Of a stretch of 60,000 bases of DNA, positions 9,394 to 24,300 are shown one piece after another. The stretch is taken from contig NC_064035.1 of NCBI RefSeq assembly GCF_932526225.1, positions 16,294,469-16,354,468 on the forward strand. Reading direction: 5' to 3'. The number at the start of each line of letters is the position of its first letter. The stretch's first letter is position 1. The position numbers and the translations under genes were made by a program. The notes below the pieces were generated by a model. That model was given only the letters and a program-made list of their open reading frames with translations. It searched no databases and was not told where the DNA came from. This DNA comes from Nematostella vectensis (lineage: Eukaryota > Cnidaria > Anthozoa > Actiniaria > Edwardsiidae).

Positions 9394-12300
9394 GTAACAG
9401 TTACTAGATCTGTTTGTAGATTTGGCACAGTTTTAGTAGAGAAGTTTGGGAGTTCGATTACCGCTCGACCGGCTATCATCCGAAAACTTTCTTTGTTTAT
9501 AATGTCTTTCTTTGGATTTATGCTGTTTTGATCTGTAGGGGACGTACGATTTCGGCGCTTTAGAGCCAAAGAGCTACAAGAACTTCTCCGCCAGCAAATA
9601 GCATTTATTTCAGGTAATTCTACCGTACGTTACTTTTCGAGTGCTGACCCTGCGCCCATTTTACAAACCTAGTGAATGAATTTTTTTCGCGCTAGAAACT
9701 GTTCATATTACCACACAGAAAAGTTTACAATCTAAATACTTAAAACACGCATTTTTTTTCTGAAATAATCACCTATGTAAATAAACATACAATATGCTTT
9801 ATACGGAAATTCTAGGATAGTTTAGTAAAGTCTCCTTGTTGTACAATAGTACGCTGGCGACATGTCCAAGGATTATTTTCTCGAAGTGGGCACTCAATAA
9901 AGATCCAAACATGTTCCTTAGATTTTGGCTGCTATGACTTAGCAGGTCATAGCCTTGACTGATAAACTCCTTTGATTTGTAGGAGGAATTGATCGCCGAG
10001 GAGGCCGTATTATAACTTTGCCGGCACATACATTTCAAGGCGAACAACAAGACGAAGAAAGCATCGGACAAATAGTCTCCTATCTAGCTAATTTACCAAG
10101 GTTTGTCCGGTTTGTTTACAATCGTTGTCATAATCATAGCCCTTACTCTACCTTATTGCTATTAAGTGTGCTAGGTTATCGCTAGCTGGAGTGTGTTTTT
10201 GGATCGATCGTATTACTATTTGAGATCTTTTTACAGGATTCCATCTCTGCGCTCATTCGCTCGTGCCGTCAAAAATATCTTATGCGCTTGATAACTATAT
10301 AGGTTGTTTGCTCCATATCTTTTATTTTCACAAGCAATCTAAGTAGGCTCTCAGATAATTGGGGTATTGCTGTTTAATCCTATGCTTTTTTTTTCATTCG
10401 TGTGTCTGATTGTTTCGTAATCACGCTTTCTGTAAAGCAACAATTTACTACTGTTGATCGTATTCTCACACAATGGCAAGATTTCCGTTCCCCATTTGAA
10501 GCGTGTAGATTAACTGTCAAAATGAGTAAAAATAATCCTGATTGAATTTCACTAGCAAACTTTAAGAAGCTATTAAAGTGTATGTTTTTACCCTTTCTTA
10601 CCGTGTGCTTCGACCTTAAAACAAAATTAATAATATATATCAAGCAAGAACGTTCTAAAAATGATCGTGAAAAATGATACTTATAAATTATATTTCTTGC
10701 GGGGCGAATTCCTAAGCAACGAGCTAAAACATACCCTATACAATAGCACTACAAGGAGGAAGTAAATTATGATTGATATTTTGTATTGTTTTTATTTTAT
10801 TTTCTAAAGCCAACCATGTTGTTGCAAACTCTACACCTTCAATGAAAGTAGCAGGTTCCATTCTAATGTTTTAAATAACGGTAGTATTAGTGGCTGTTAA
10901 TTGTTCTTTATCATTTAACAAAGTTATGATTTGTATTTCTTTATGCTTTAGTATTTGTATTTGAAAGTACTTTCTGTTGCTATTGGAAGGTATGTTTTTT
11001 TAAATGTTAAGTATGTATTTATTATCAGTTTCAATTTTGATTTATTAGTTCATATATTAACAAATCAGTGTAGAGTTTACTTTTCTTTCATGTAAATAGT
11101 ACTTCGATGATGTAGATAGGCCCGTACCCAGGGTAAAGGCCTGATAGATGACAGTATTGCAAGAGTTTATTATTCTATTTTTAACTTTTTAAATTCAACA
11201 TGGGGGGGGTGGGGGGGGTGGTTGTGTTAGAGCCAGAATTTTACAAATGGTTGTTAGAGCCGAAATTTTAAAAATGGAAACGGCTTTTGCCTAACAGTGA
11301 GGTTTCATCCAAAACAGAACAGTTTTTATTTTCTTTTTACAAATAATATTTTCCATAATCACACTGTCAGCAAATAGCTTAGCTAATAAAGGCCAACAGT
11401 GAGGGACGTTACATTTCAAACTTTAATTAAATAATCTAAGTATAAATAATAAATATTAAATTATATATATTTCCTTTTGCATATCAAGAAAAGAGAAAAC
11501 AATTTAAAGAAGAAAAATTGAGAGACTTATTGTTGAATATTAAGTACCACATATATGTCAGAATAGCTGACCTCAGTTTCAAGCACTTGAAAAAGTGTTT
11601 CTTTTTCAAATTTATATTTTGGTAATGTCCTGATGTTGGTGTTTAGGTTATTCCAAACCTGAGCTCTAATTCTTGAGAAAGAGTATTTTTGTTGGTTTAG
11701 TCTTGATTGTTTCATATAAAAATTACCGATCGACGAAACACAGGTGTTGTATTGGTGAATTTCATAAATGGATGAGAAAATATTTTGAATGTTAGACGGA
11801 GCAGCATTATCATAGACATTAAACATTAGATAAGCTAAAGATCCAACCCTTAACTAACAATGACATAAAATTAATAGCTATGACTATGTAAGCAGCCATT
11901 TCTATACAGAATGTTCTATACTAAAATCCAGCATTTTCTCAAATCATGCCTGTGTAGCTGTGTTGCTATCACACTCTGAACAATCAAGTAATAAAAATGT
12001 TTTTTTTATGTTGTCAAAAACAAACAATAAAAAAGGGGGTTTTAGTTATAGTATGTGAGTGCTCTTTCAATAAAATAATTAGATACCTTGCCATCAATGC
12101 TTGTTCTAGAGCCTACAGTACTATGATTTTGGTTATTTCTGTACCCACCTTCAGTTATAGTTATCTAATGGCCATCTCTAATGTAAAGCAAAAGTGCAAG
12201 CACACATCTCTTACTGACACTTGTCCACAGGTCTTAATTTTGTGCTCCATGAAGCCTAAAGGATAATTCTATATGTTTAAGTAAAAATGGAAAAAAATCA

Positions 12301-15300
12301 AAAGTACAAATAATGTAATGGATATTTGCATGAGTCTTGTTCCTCCTATTCTGCAAACTCTACTATTCAGCTTCAAATATGCTATTGAATGTCCTATTGT
12401 AGCCTCTTTTTCATATAAACAATAATATGTCTTCATGTTGACATATTCTGTTTACCATTTCATTTCAATTCAATTTGAAATCATGTCTATGAAAAGAAAA
12501 ATGTGTGACAAGCAAAACAATATCTTAAATTCAATTTCTAATCATGTCTATTAAATAAAAATGTGATTAAAGTGAAACAACATTTTGAATGCATTTTACA
12601 CCAACAGTGGCTTTTGTGTATTATGTGTATTTGATTAAAATATGTAATTTTCTACTTACCTATTTTCTTTGTCCCAATTTTTAATTTTGAATCCTTATGA
12701 AATGATTTTGGTAATTTCTTTAGCACAAATACCAGTGTTGTAATCAATTTGTAACATGTTATTGTAGGCAGATGCTCTCTTATCTATCTCAAGCATCGTG
12801 ACCAATCTATAATGAGACGGAACATTAGGAAACTTCCTAGCTCTTTGTTCTCATTTGCATTTTAATAACACTGCCACAAATCATCACCAATACATAATAG
12901 AGAACCTTTGGTGGCAGACTTTCCTTGCAAACAAAAAATATCTACTTCTTCATTGCTATTTCAAAGACTAACTAAACAGGTGTAGTATTTTACTAATTAT
13001 TTGGTTTAACTGCATAGCCTTAGAATCTATTTTGCACATAATATAATTATTTTCATGGTTGACAGTCAGCTATAAGTCAATGATGCTTTTTAGTACTACA
13101 CTTCTTAACTCAAATGCTTTTACTTGCCATAGTCCAAATTTCATTTTTCCTAGCATTTGTGTGTTATGCTATATGGACATAACATAGCAAGCACTCCTAG
13201 AGGATTTGCCAGCAAAATAGTTTATGGCTTATTGTTTTCAATTTGAATATTCTGAAACTAAAATAGGTTTAATAGCATTAATACTTCGAAAAAGTTATTG
13301 CCTCTATGATTAAAAGGAAATTGCCCTTAGTGAATCAAACTATCAAACCATTTTTTTGCCAGAATACAATCCTAAAATGTTAAAACCTTACACTGTAAAA
13401 ATATGCTTGTGGCTTTTAATTACAAGATTCCCTTATCAATGTCTTGATGTCTGGCCTTGTTTTTTTTCTTGCAAAATACAGAAATACTGTGTTAGAACAT
13501 TATCTTCAAAGGTTAAATAATTTTTGTGAAATAAATGATTTATCAATCGAATTCTTCTATGAAGATTTTCTCCGTTTTGAGGTTTTACATCCTATTAAAT
13601 TTATTTGACGATTGGTCTATGTTTATTTATTTTTTGTCTCTTGCCAATACAAATGATTAACACTTCATTTACCATTGGCAGAACTTAAGTAAATGCAGAT
13701 ATCACATTCATAAATATGTATTACTCACACATTTGCTGAAAATTTTGCACAATCTTGATGCTCCACTGTGTACACAAAAAATAAAAGAACATAAAATAAC
13801 ATTTGTCACCTTTTGAGTTACATTGCCACCTTATTTGTTAGAAGACCTTGATTCCACATGTACAGTAAACATACATCTCTGAAGTTGTTCTTATTGTAAT
13901 GAAAAAAGTTATTTATCATAATAAGAACCAGTTTGCTAGATTGTGAGTGCTAAGGAAAAATATTATTTTTCTTAAAAAGATTTTAAGGTAATTAGTTCTA
14001 CAACCCAGAATTTTTTTAAACTTGGCATAAACAATATTGAAGTTAAGGGCTTTCAAAAAATGTAATAAAAAAATAGGGGTACCAACCTCGTTTTCACAAC
14101 AGAGCGCCGTAGAGATGACGCGTTTTTACTGATCGCGCAAGGAAAAATCCCAACTCTTAGTTTTCAAAAAGAGTGCCTATAGTCTTTAGAAAATTAAGTT
14201 CTGTTTGTCGAGCTGCCAAAATCCAATCTCCTAAACAATAACCCGTAGTAGCTAATGTTGAAAACAAATTAAATTTTAAGAGATTGCACTAAAAGACATT
14301 GTTTTCACCACTATTCATACGGTAAAAAAACGCCATTTTGAAGTATTTTTACGGCTTTTAAGGAAATAACAAAACTTACACAACCCAACTTTTTTTCTTC
14401 TTTCAGTATATCATTTTTCCGTTTATATTTAACTATTTGAGCAAATAAAAAATGGGGGTAACCGACTTCGTTTTTCTCTCAAAGTGATTTTACGTAAAAA
14501 ACTCGCGCCTTTTGCTGTGTTTTCTTGTACAACTGTGGCGTGTGCGCGCACTTAATACCGGAAAATTCGAACAAACAGCGTGCACCACTTTGCGCGGAAG
14601 GGGTGCGCAGTGCAATTCAAGGGAATTATCTTAAATACAGATTATTATATATTGAATGCAGAATATTCTTAGTGCTCTCCTCCTGAAATACAGAATAGAC
14701 TTAATGCTCTTCTCCATTTCATTGATTTGAAGTGATTCTCGTGTTCATTGATACATAGGTTGGATGGATAAATAAGATTTTTCTTAATTTTTAGTGAGGA
14801 TGAGTGTCGCCTGGGGTTCTCCATTATTCTGGACATGCGCTCCTGCACATGGTCCACAGCAAAACCGGTCCTGAGATCACTTCAGGTAAGGAATGTATGG
14901 ACCAAGCAAAACCAGTCCTGAGATAACTACAGGAATGTAATGGTTCATAGCCAGACATAAAAAGAAATGAATGGTTAAAGCAAAACCAGTTCTGAGATCA
15001 CTCCAGATAAATAATGTAAGGGCCACAGTTAAACCAGATTGCTTCTGGTAACAACTTTTTTTGTGGGTTGCTGAGCTAAGCAGGAATAAGCCTTGTGTTA
15101 TTAAAATTAGAAAAAAAATAAGGAAGGGTGTTTTTTTGTTTAGATTAGATACCAAATTCTCTCAAGTTTTGTTTTTGTTTTGCGTTTTGTGCCTTTCTCA
15201 AGCTTTTTATCTACAAAATAAGGGAAACAATTTTTTAGAATCTTTGACCTGTTTCAATGGTGTCCCATGCAATTTGAAAATCTGTTGTAGATCTCAAATG

Positions 15301-18300
15301 TTGATTTGTCCAATTAAATAATGACCAGAAATCTATATCTTAACCTGTCACATATGACTAATGAGATTAAGGTATGCTTTCTTGCTGGTGAGATATTATA
15401 CCAGGTATTGGCATATAAAGTGTATTTGGTGTCTATGTATTTTAGTTAAATTGAGTTGCTTACATCAAAAGGTTAATTTAAAACACACTAACTCAAAAAA
15501 GACTAGAATACTCATAGTTTCTTATTGTTTCTTGTCCAGGAATGTTTTCCAGAAAAAATACACAGTGTATATATTATCAAGCCAGAAGGATTTTGGGAAA
15601 GACACAAGACAAACCTTAAAACATCCAAGCTTTCATTCGAGGTGAGATACTTTATCACTTGCTAACTTTTAACCCCATACCCTGTGCTCAACATAACAAG
15701 CATTGCAAACTAACCTCAAAATGTTTATTTACATTTTTCAATGGTATAATGTTTCTGAAAAGAATGAAACATTAACTGTAGTTGACCTTTAAGGTAGGCT
15801 AGGATAATAAATGGAAACCTGATCCTGCTCACACTCTATATTGATATGACTCTCCATTATATTTGTTGACAAAATCTATGCAGAAGTATTTAAAGAGTTG
15901 ACCCAGTTTACACCTTAACATGTTAATCTCAGTATCTTTGACTCATTGTTTCACCTTTATGGTCTATTAATCTAATATGTTACTACCTTGCCATAGACAT
16001 TATGTAGTTTGAATCTGCTTTAGGGATTTGCACATGACATATCTTGCATTCCTGCAGCAACAATCTGCCTGTTGAAAGGTCACTTACTCTGGCTTATCAT
16101 TGACTACACAGTGACTCAAAATCTGCCCTGTTGAATACTCGGAAAGGCTGACTTTTGGGTTTAATGGCATAGGTACAGCCACTAGGGGGTTTAATATGTG
16201 ATTCAGAGCTTCCTGTATGATTTCTTTATGATTAACAGTCCATCTCTGAGCTAAAGGTTTGTATGTTGAATGTTTATTTTTATACTGTGACCGTATTTTG
16301 TGTTATTTTACTGTCTTTTACCTCGGTCCTCCTTATGTGGATCCTTTGTTTTTGCATGATAGTTGCATACTTCATTGACCTTGGTTGACATGATATTTGT
16401 AAGAATCATTGATTGTCAGCTGGCTAAAAGTTTCCGAGGAATAACGGATTAAATTCAGTTCAGCCTTGATATACAATACATCTGAGAGTATGTTGCTAGC
16501 CGTTTTATGGTGTTGATAATTGTTGTCTATTATTTTTAAATGGACGAAGAGATATTCCAAGCTTTACTCTCTTTCCTTTCTGATAAAGCTCTCAAACCAT
16601 AGTATTAAGTGTTTATTAATATTAATCATTTCTTCAATTAGTTTTTTTTCATGGAGGGGAAGACATTTATTAATTAGGTTTGTGGAAATACACACGAGGT
16701 TACAGGATAAGTTAGCAAATAGAATGAGAATCCATAATGATCGTTTGCTATATGTACCGTGCATAATCATATTGCTGCTTGATTAATGTCTACTTCAATC
16801 AATAATAGATCATAGCAACTATAAACACTTTCTTTGTGTGATGATGTTTTTTTTTATTTCAGTACACAATGCAATAAATTAACCTATGGTGTATATGTAT
16901 TTTCTATAGAAAATCAATCCAGAAAAGGCAAATAGATTGTAACAATCAGTATGATTTTGACTGTTTTAATAATAATGTTAAAATTCAACTCATGCATTAC
17001 AGCCTGATTAGGAGTCCTAATTAGAAAAAAAAAATATTGGTATAATTTATGTGTTATTTAAGAATTGTTCCGTGATCTGGTGCGTCAAAAAAAATTAAAG
17101 GGGGAGAGAGTGAGAGAGAGCGCGCGCCATCAAACCACGTGGGCTGCTCTCTAAACGCAGTCGACATATTCCATATAGCTCAATTCCAAATGAATCCCCT
17201 ATACATAAGTGTCACACGCTGAAGACCTTTGCTTGCAATAATCACTGGAGCTTATCCAGGCGCTGCTATCATGTTCCCGGGCTAGCGCTTGTCCTACCTT
17301 GAACAAATGGAAATGAATTCTCCATAATTCCCCCTCTGAGCTGTATGCTATTTATCTCAGTGTTATATGGCGCACATGTGTAATCTAACACACATCTCTC
17401 TTTACCCTCTTCTCTCTCATTCTCGTCCAGCCACGACTCAGGCATCCCTTTACCTCCTACTAGTGCTAGATAAATCTGATAATTGAGAGTGAACCTGTCA
17501 AATTAGTGTCTTAAGATGTCCATGAGCCCTCCTATAGATCGTTGCACATGTGCCGGGTTTAGCCAGGATTCTTGCACGAGTATCTATAATTGGAAATCGC
17601 AATCGGGTGCCTACTGCTTTTTAATGCATGTTTTATTGTCCAGGTGGGTAAAAGCGCTTAGGCGAATCTAATTACTTACTGCATTGTGTAGCATCGTCAA
17701 AAATAACTTATATCCAGTAGAATGCTCGCTTGATTTGATGGCTGTTTGCGAATATGGAATTTGGCGGCGGTGTAAAGTCTGAAATGCCAATTTTTCAAAT
17801 TCCCCAAATCCTCTGTAACATAGCCACATTGAAAATATTTCTTATATGAACAATACAAATTATCTTTGGTATAGGAAACAGAAGTCGCATGTGCGTTTCA
17901 ATTATTTTTACGATTTCGCTTGGAAAAATTATTACAATTTAGTGTTTTTTACGCAAAGTGTTATTAACTGATGCATCACAATAAGTCGAAAGCCAGTATT
18001 TGTATTTTCCATTTCGTGACGGAATTAGATCGGATAGGTGAACATAACAAGAAACACAAACAGCTCATAAACGCTATGCTTTTGTCATAAATACTATGGT
18101 TTCTTTTTTTTTTCACATTCTTTTTAAGGGTTCTTGCAAAAAAAAAGAACTTTGCGATCCACGGAAAGTTAAGCCGGTACAATGCATCTGAAGTATTATT
18201 TTCAACTTGTAATTTGAAAATGATTTTGTGTATTATCTAGTTGAAATTATTTAGTTAAAATTACTTCCTGTCATTGTTCTATTTTACCCTACAATTCGAC

Positions 18301-21300
18301 CAAGCCGTTAATACCACATGTTGATTTACCCTCATCGTGATTGGGCAAATGAACAATATCCGCACCTCGACACAAAGAACGAGAAGAATAGAGACAAAAG
18401 AACTCCTATGTAGAACAAAGATAATAGGAGACAAAGCAGCTGCGTACTTACTCCTATGTCTAGAAATAGAAAGTCGGCTATTGAGTCTAAAAAAAGCTCA
18501 TAGCATAGCAGGTGTTACACAAGACAATTCCAGGGAATTGTCTACCCAGAAATAGTAACTGCTATCTAGTATTTATTTGTTTAATTCTAAGGTAGGTGTC
18601 TCTTCGTTTAAATTCTTAAAGGAAGATTTTTTTTGGTAACATATATAAAGCCAATTGTATATAGTAACTAGCCTTGAATGATTTTATTTTGATAAATGTT
18701 GGTATGAAGCCTTCTCGCGAGACAAAAATATCCAGCCAAATGAAAGCATTGTCCTTTGTTTGTGTTGCTCAATGCTCTTCGTTACAGGGTTTGCGTGTTT
18801 TTCATCTATTATTGACTAGTTAAACCTCCCAGGTTCAATGCCTTGGCCTTCAACTTCTTGAACCAAATCTTATTTTTATCGTGTGGTTGTCTCGTCCTGT
18901 GGTTCAGGATTGTCTGGATTGATCGTCCTTGAAACACCTGCAACACTACCCATTGGAACTCGCTAAGCATTCAATATCTCTCTAAAAATCTACTCAAACT
19001 TATTGTTAGGTACATTGTCGTATAGTGTTTAATGGTATCAATTATTACACTAGTCACTAGTAAACATTTTCTTAATGCATTCCCTTTTTAAAGAGCTCCT
19101 CATATGACTTATACCATTTTGAAGTCATCAATATTGCACGGTATTTTTTTATTTATAGCCCAACAACCTTAGGCAGTACCAAAACATATCTATGTAAGCT
19201 TTGTTTGGGATTTCGGATTTATACTCATTTACTAGCAAAGACAGATTTCGATTCCTATTACGGATGTACGGTGCATGCAAGGGTTGTGTTTGTAAGTGAC
19301 ATGCATGGTGGTATAATGATGGTAAAGAGAAAGATTATTTCCTTATTGTTTGTTTACCTTTCTAGACCACCTTGACGTCTTTGGATGGACTTGCTAAGTT
19401 TATCGAGCCGAGCCAACTGACTGCAAGCCTTGGAGGAACCCTTAAGTATGATCATACGGACTGGCTTAATATGCGTCTGGTAAGTACACTGCTTTCCCCT
19501 CTATCCTTCAATATGACAATAATGATCGTCTCAGAGATTACAAAAGACAATAACTCGTACAGTACCAGGCTAAGGCTTATATGTGGTAAATATTTTGCCA
19601 GGTTCATTGAAAGTTCGTATCTTCTGCGGAACTGCTCTTAGTTTGTTGTTTTGTTTTCTTCTTGTATAATTAAATAAAAGTTTATCGTCAATAATACCTT
19701 TAGGCTGATTGGCAAAGCTCGCTATTCTCAAGCATTTAGAATTTCTTTTGCCCTAGGGGTTCCAAATTATGATTAACTTATCTTGGATTGGCTTGGAGAG
19801 CGGTAATATATTTTAAGAGCGGTAATATATCTTGTAGCTTTCGTGTTGACTCCCTTGCGAATTTTAATGAGATTCTGTTGAGAAGTCAAACACTGCTCGA
19901 CATTGACTCTCGTAGATCCCAGTATTGACTGCTTTTCAAGCCGGTGTTCTCCAGTTGTATTTCAGTTAGCCCGGTGTAAAAATCGTGTTTTCTTTTATAT
20001 GTTTGGAAAAGTGTGGCTCGGATGACAACGTTGAGCGTAGTCCTCTACAATGTTCTTCTTGTGTTTACAGGCGTTGGAAAAATTCCTCTACGAGGCTATG
20101 GCCTTGCTCTCAAAATTGGACGAGATTCAAGATGGTTTGTCCAAAGACGAATTCGCAGAAACCCAAGATGGTCTGAAGGATCAGATCAAGAAGAATCACC
20201 ATGTTAAGAAGTGGATTGTCAAGGCTCCTGTGGAAATACTCCAAGAAGAAGGAGAGAGAATTCTTAAATCCATCAAGAATCCCACAAGTGAACACCTCGT
20301 GGATGGGTTCACGATACAGGATTACAAGAAAGCCGAGCAGCAAGTTCAGGAGTTAGTGGAGAGCTTGATTCTCAAGAGGCAGCGATTACGGGAATTATGG
20401 AATATCAGGAAGCAGAAATTGGACCAGTGCTTCCAGTTTAGGGTCTTCCAAATTGATGCGCATAAGGTAAAACACTCTTTTGGGCCCTCTTCACACATAC
20501 GATAGCGTGTCACGATAGTGTTGACGGTGTCACACACTCCCCTGTGTGTGTCACGATAGCGTCGTTGGTGTCACATACTCCCTAGCGTCGTGGGTGTCAC
20601 ACACTCCCTTGTGTGTCACGATAGCGTCGTGGGTGTCACACACTCCCTTGTGTGTCACGATAGCGTCGTGGGTGTCACACACTCCCTTGTGTGTCACGAT
20701 AGCGTCGTGGGTGTCACACACTCCCTTGTGTGTCACGATAGCGTCATGGGTGTCACACACTCCCTTGTGTGTCACGATAGCGTCGTGGTTGTCATGTCAA
20801 GTTGTGGGTGGTACTTGCCTAACAGGTCACGTAATCCTTAGCATCGCACGATCAACATGACTGTCAAACAATTTCATGTACTCCTCGTGGTTATTCCCTC
20901 TCGTAGTTGTGTGACACATTTTACATTTTGTGTGACACATTTTACATTTTGTGTGACACGTCACATGTTGCGTAGCACATGTCACTTTGGCATAGTCTAG
21001 TTGCCTCTGTCTTGCCGCTGATCTCTTTTAATCTCTTTTAATCAAGATCATCGACCGATATAACAAATTCTGTTTAGTCGTGCATTCTTCATTAATCCTG
21101 AATAAGACGTTTCTGACAAGGTGAATGATCACCATTGTGTACGAAACGGTTTGAATACTGATGAGAATCAATTTACTAGTTGTTATTGTTGAGTTATGAC
21201 TTGTTGAGCTATGGCAGTTGTCAGGTACATTTCTCCCGTTGTGCTGCAAGACTAGAAATAACACATGTCGAGAAAGATGAAACTCTAAAACCTAATGTCA

Positions 21301-24300
21301 TTTTTGTAATATGTGTACGGATATTTCACAGAAGCCCATTCTTTAAGAGCAGGTGTTTGTCAAAGTGGCTTTTTAGTCTAGTTTCCTGTCTAAAAGCCTC
21401 CCGCTCGCGAAGATGTTAATTCATAAGAAAAACGAAAACCAAAATCGCTTTTTCCAGCACCCCATAAATAGGAACATGATCTAGTGCAGTATGGCAAATG
21501 GGTGTGTGTGTTTCATACAAGTTGCTAGTGGGTTTTTTACCAAAAATTTGCAAATATTCGATCCATGTTGCCGGTAATGGGAATGCCAATTTTTTGGTGG
21601 GATTATCTAACATCTAAGTGAGACTTTTCTCGATCGTATATCGTCGCGCACAGGCCTGTGCGTAGATTTTGACTAACGAGTTAAACTTTCCTCGATGGAC
21701 TGGGCATTATGCGTTTGTTTCTGACCGTTGGTTGGAAAGGGGGCTTGGTACGAGCTACATACCGTTACCACGTTTACGTCCCGTTGTCTTCTCTTTTTCA
21801 AGCAAGCTAATTTGGGTACACACTCGGGGGTTTTCCCACGCCGAACCCATCCGACACCTCCATGAATGCCTCTAATGACCAAATTTTCCGGCTCCGTCCC
21901 GCGTCCTTCGCATATTCCTTCGCACACACCTGTTGTAACGGTGTATGTTTGCACCTTTCGCTTAGCCACAAGAAAGCTATTGTTTGCTCGCCCATAGATC
22001 GGACTTTTATGAGGGAATACTGTTTTGTGATTTTGTTCTTATCAGTAGTTCGTCAAGATGTACATTAAACTCAAACTACAAAGCACGAAATAATTTAATT
22101 TAAGCATAACATTGAACGTGGAAATACAGGCATGAAAGGTAACAGTCGAGATCCTTATTTTTCTGAATAGCAGCCTCAACATTAATCCCCGAAATCTGAT
22201 TCTCATTAATGTTTACCTACTACATTCCAATCCAACATAGCGTGTTTTTCTTTAACGTAACCAATTAATTTTGGGTGGAAGCGTCTCTTAAATGTTTTGT
22301 TTTACCTTATCAGATATGTCAGCTACATCGTTACGGTTGTTCTTCCAAACCAAGGCTTTCTTCCCATTTTTATTATTTCCTAAAAGGCTTGTGATATTCC
22401 ATCAGAGAGCTCAACTATTCCCTACTTTTTCATCACCTGCTTTTCCGGCTGATCTAGCTTCTCAATGCCTTGCCGTATATGGCTTTGCTAAAAAGCTGCT
22501 TGTTTATAAAAGATCCTGCTGTGATGTTAGCAGATAGGAAATCGAAACTATTAATGGCTGATAGAACCCGGCGTTAATTATGGACACACTCCATTCCTTC
22601 ACCACCGATTGGTGTGAAGCGGGAGCAAAGCCATCGTCTCGCGAACAGCGATATGTTTTGAGCGGGATCTGCTCAACTAGGATAAGACTTCGATTGAGTG
22701 TTTTCATATTTTTCTTGCTTTTGAAGGCCTTTAAAAGGTAAGCGAAAAATATAAAATAAGTGCCAATGGCCTTCTTGAAAACGGTGACCGTTTTGAATGG
22801 AGAATATTTGTGGTGTGATGTTTTTAAGTGTTGCCATAATGCCTAAGGGCATTCGTAGACGGGAGAAGATCTCCAATATCCAATCCTGTTTGTAGTAATT
22901 TTGTTATAATATAATAGTTCATATCACGCGACTTGAACAATAGATATCTGTAGGGCCACTGCAAGTCTCTCCAATAAGCACACCCTGTCCACAAGCTTAG
23001 AATTTTCGCCATATTTTAGTTATGAGTTAGTTTGGGTTTTCGTTTTGAAAATGAAGAGTACCTGATTTAATTTTATTTATTTATTTTTTATTTTGCCATT
23101 AAGACTTGATCCCTTTTGGGCAAAATTAAAATTAATAACACGTATTCTCTTATTATTATTTTCATCTTCTTAGCCACTTGCCTACATCGAGATAGATCAA
23201 ACTTGTAAATTCTCATTCTTGCATTAGATGAGACACAGTGAATTAATAATTCATGTTTTGGTAGAGTTACCCAGACACGTTGTCTAGAGAGCAGGGGCTC
23301 AAAGATTATACACTGCTCTCCGGTTCTCGTTCTTGTGATATTTCCAACCTTGAGAAACACAACTTCCACGAAGATGCCACTCCCAGTTTCTGGTCAGTAA
23401 GCATGTGCGCCATGTTGGTGTTTCGTTTTTGTCTTGATCTGATCGCAATTTATCGGTAAATTCGATTTATGAGCTAGGCCCACCCTGTCTGGGCCCTAAA
23501 GTTCGCTACTGCAAGCCTTTTATGCAAATGTTGTTTTATGAAATTGCTGGATTCTTTCCTCTGTTCGAGCTCCCAAGATGATGTAGGCATGCGATGCGTT
23601 TAGTTCGTTCATACACTAGTTGTCCTGTTCTTCAAAAATGCTATCTGCAGGAATTACGATTTCATGCAGCCGTTCCTTCATGGTGGTACTCGCGTGTTAA
23701 GGCGACTTTTACACAAAGCCTCCTATCCCCCTTGTACTCGAGTCACGGTATCTATGGACTGCACAGGGATCTCGTGCTCTGCGGATTGCTTTCTTAATAG
23801 GGGTTCACAACATGCCATATGCATATGCACTGGTATGACGTCGGAAGGTGTGTGCTTAATTCATCTACATCCCGGTAGTACTATCGAAAATAGGGTCGTA
23901 CTCGAGTATAGGGCCCGTACTATTGGTTATAGGGCCCGTACTATCGGGTATAGGACTGGTGTAAGGTGCTGCATTGACAAGGAAGGATGGAGTATAATGC
24001 AGCAGACACAAAACTTTGTGTTTTAGGTCTCACCTGTTAAGAGTAAATTGCGTGATTGAGAAATGTCCCTAAGGAGACATAAAGCCCTGTCATCTTTATT
24101 CCTTGAGAGGATATTGGTTTGAGGTATTGCTGACAAGAAGTGCATCACTTATTCTCAAACTACAGTTTAAAACACTATTTCATTAAAAATGGATCTTTTC
24201 TTGAAGGGTACCCCCTTTGGAAATTTAAAATCTCTTGTCGGACAAATGTTGAGATTGTACCATCCACATCGATGGATGTGATCTTAGGTGTGATGTAGCG

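Larger units (their letters stand above)
10101..14794 (+). other. TRIO intron 3 with transposon debris
   Basis: 4.7-kb intron. It contains a fragmentary element end (ggcccgtacccagg at 11130, G tracts near 11200, a 28-bp duplication at about 11219-11275), a minus-strand reverse transcriptase fragment (11527-11826) and two related copies of an interspersed repeat (about 13995-14110 and 14375-14485). The rest is AT-rich without visible genes. Confidence 0.6.

Noticed and set aside
9445-9465. tRNA or SINE box B (agttcgattaccgct)
   Set aside because: No pairing T-stem and no matching A box upstream; it falls in the short TRIO intron 1.
20546-20860. Overlapping 74-104-codon frames in the 39-bp array on both strands
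   Set aside because: The period is a multiple of three and lacks stops, so open frames arise automatically. No family resemblance or splice support.
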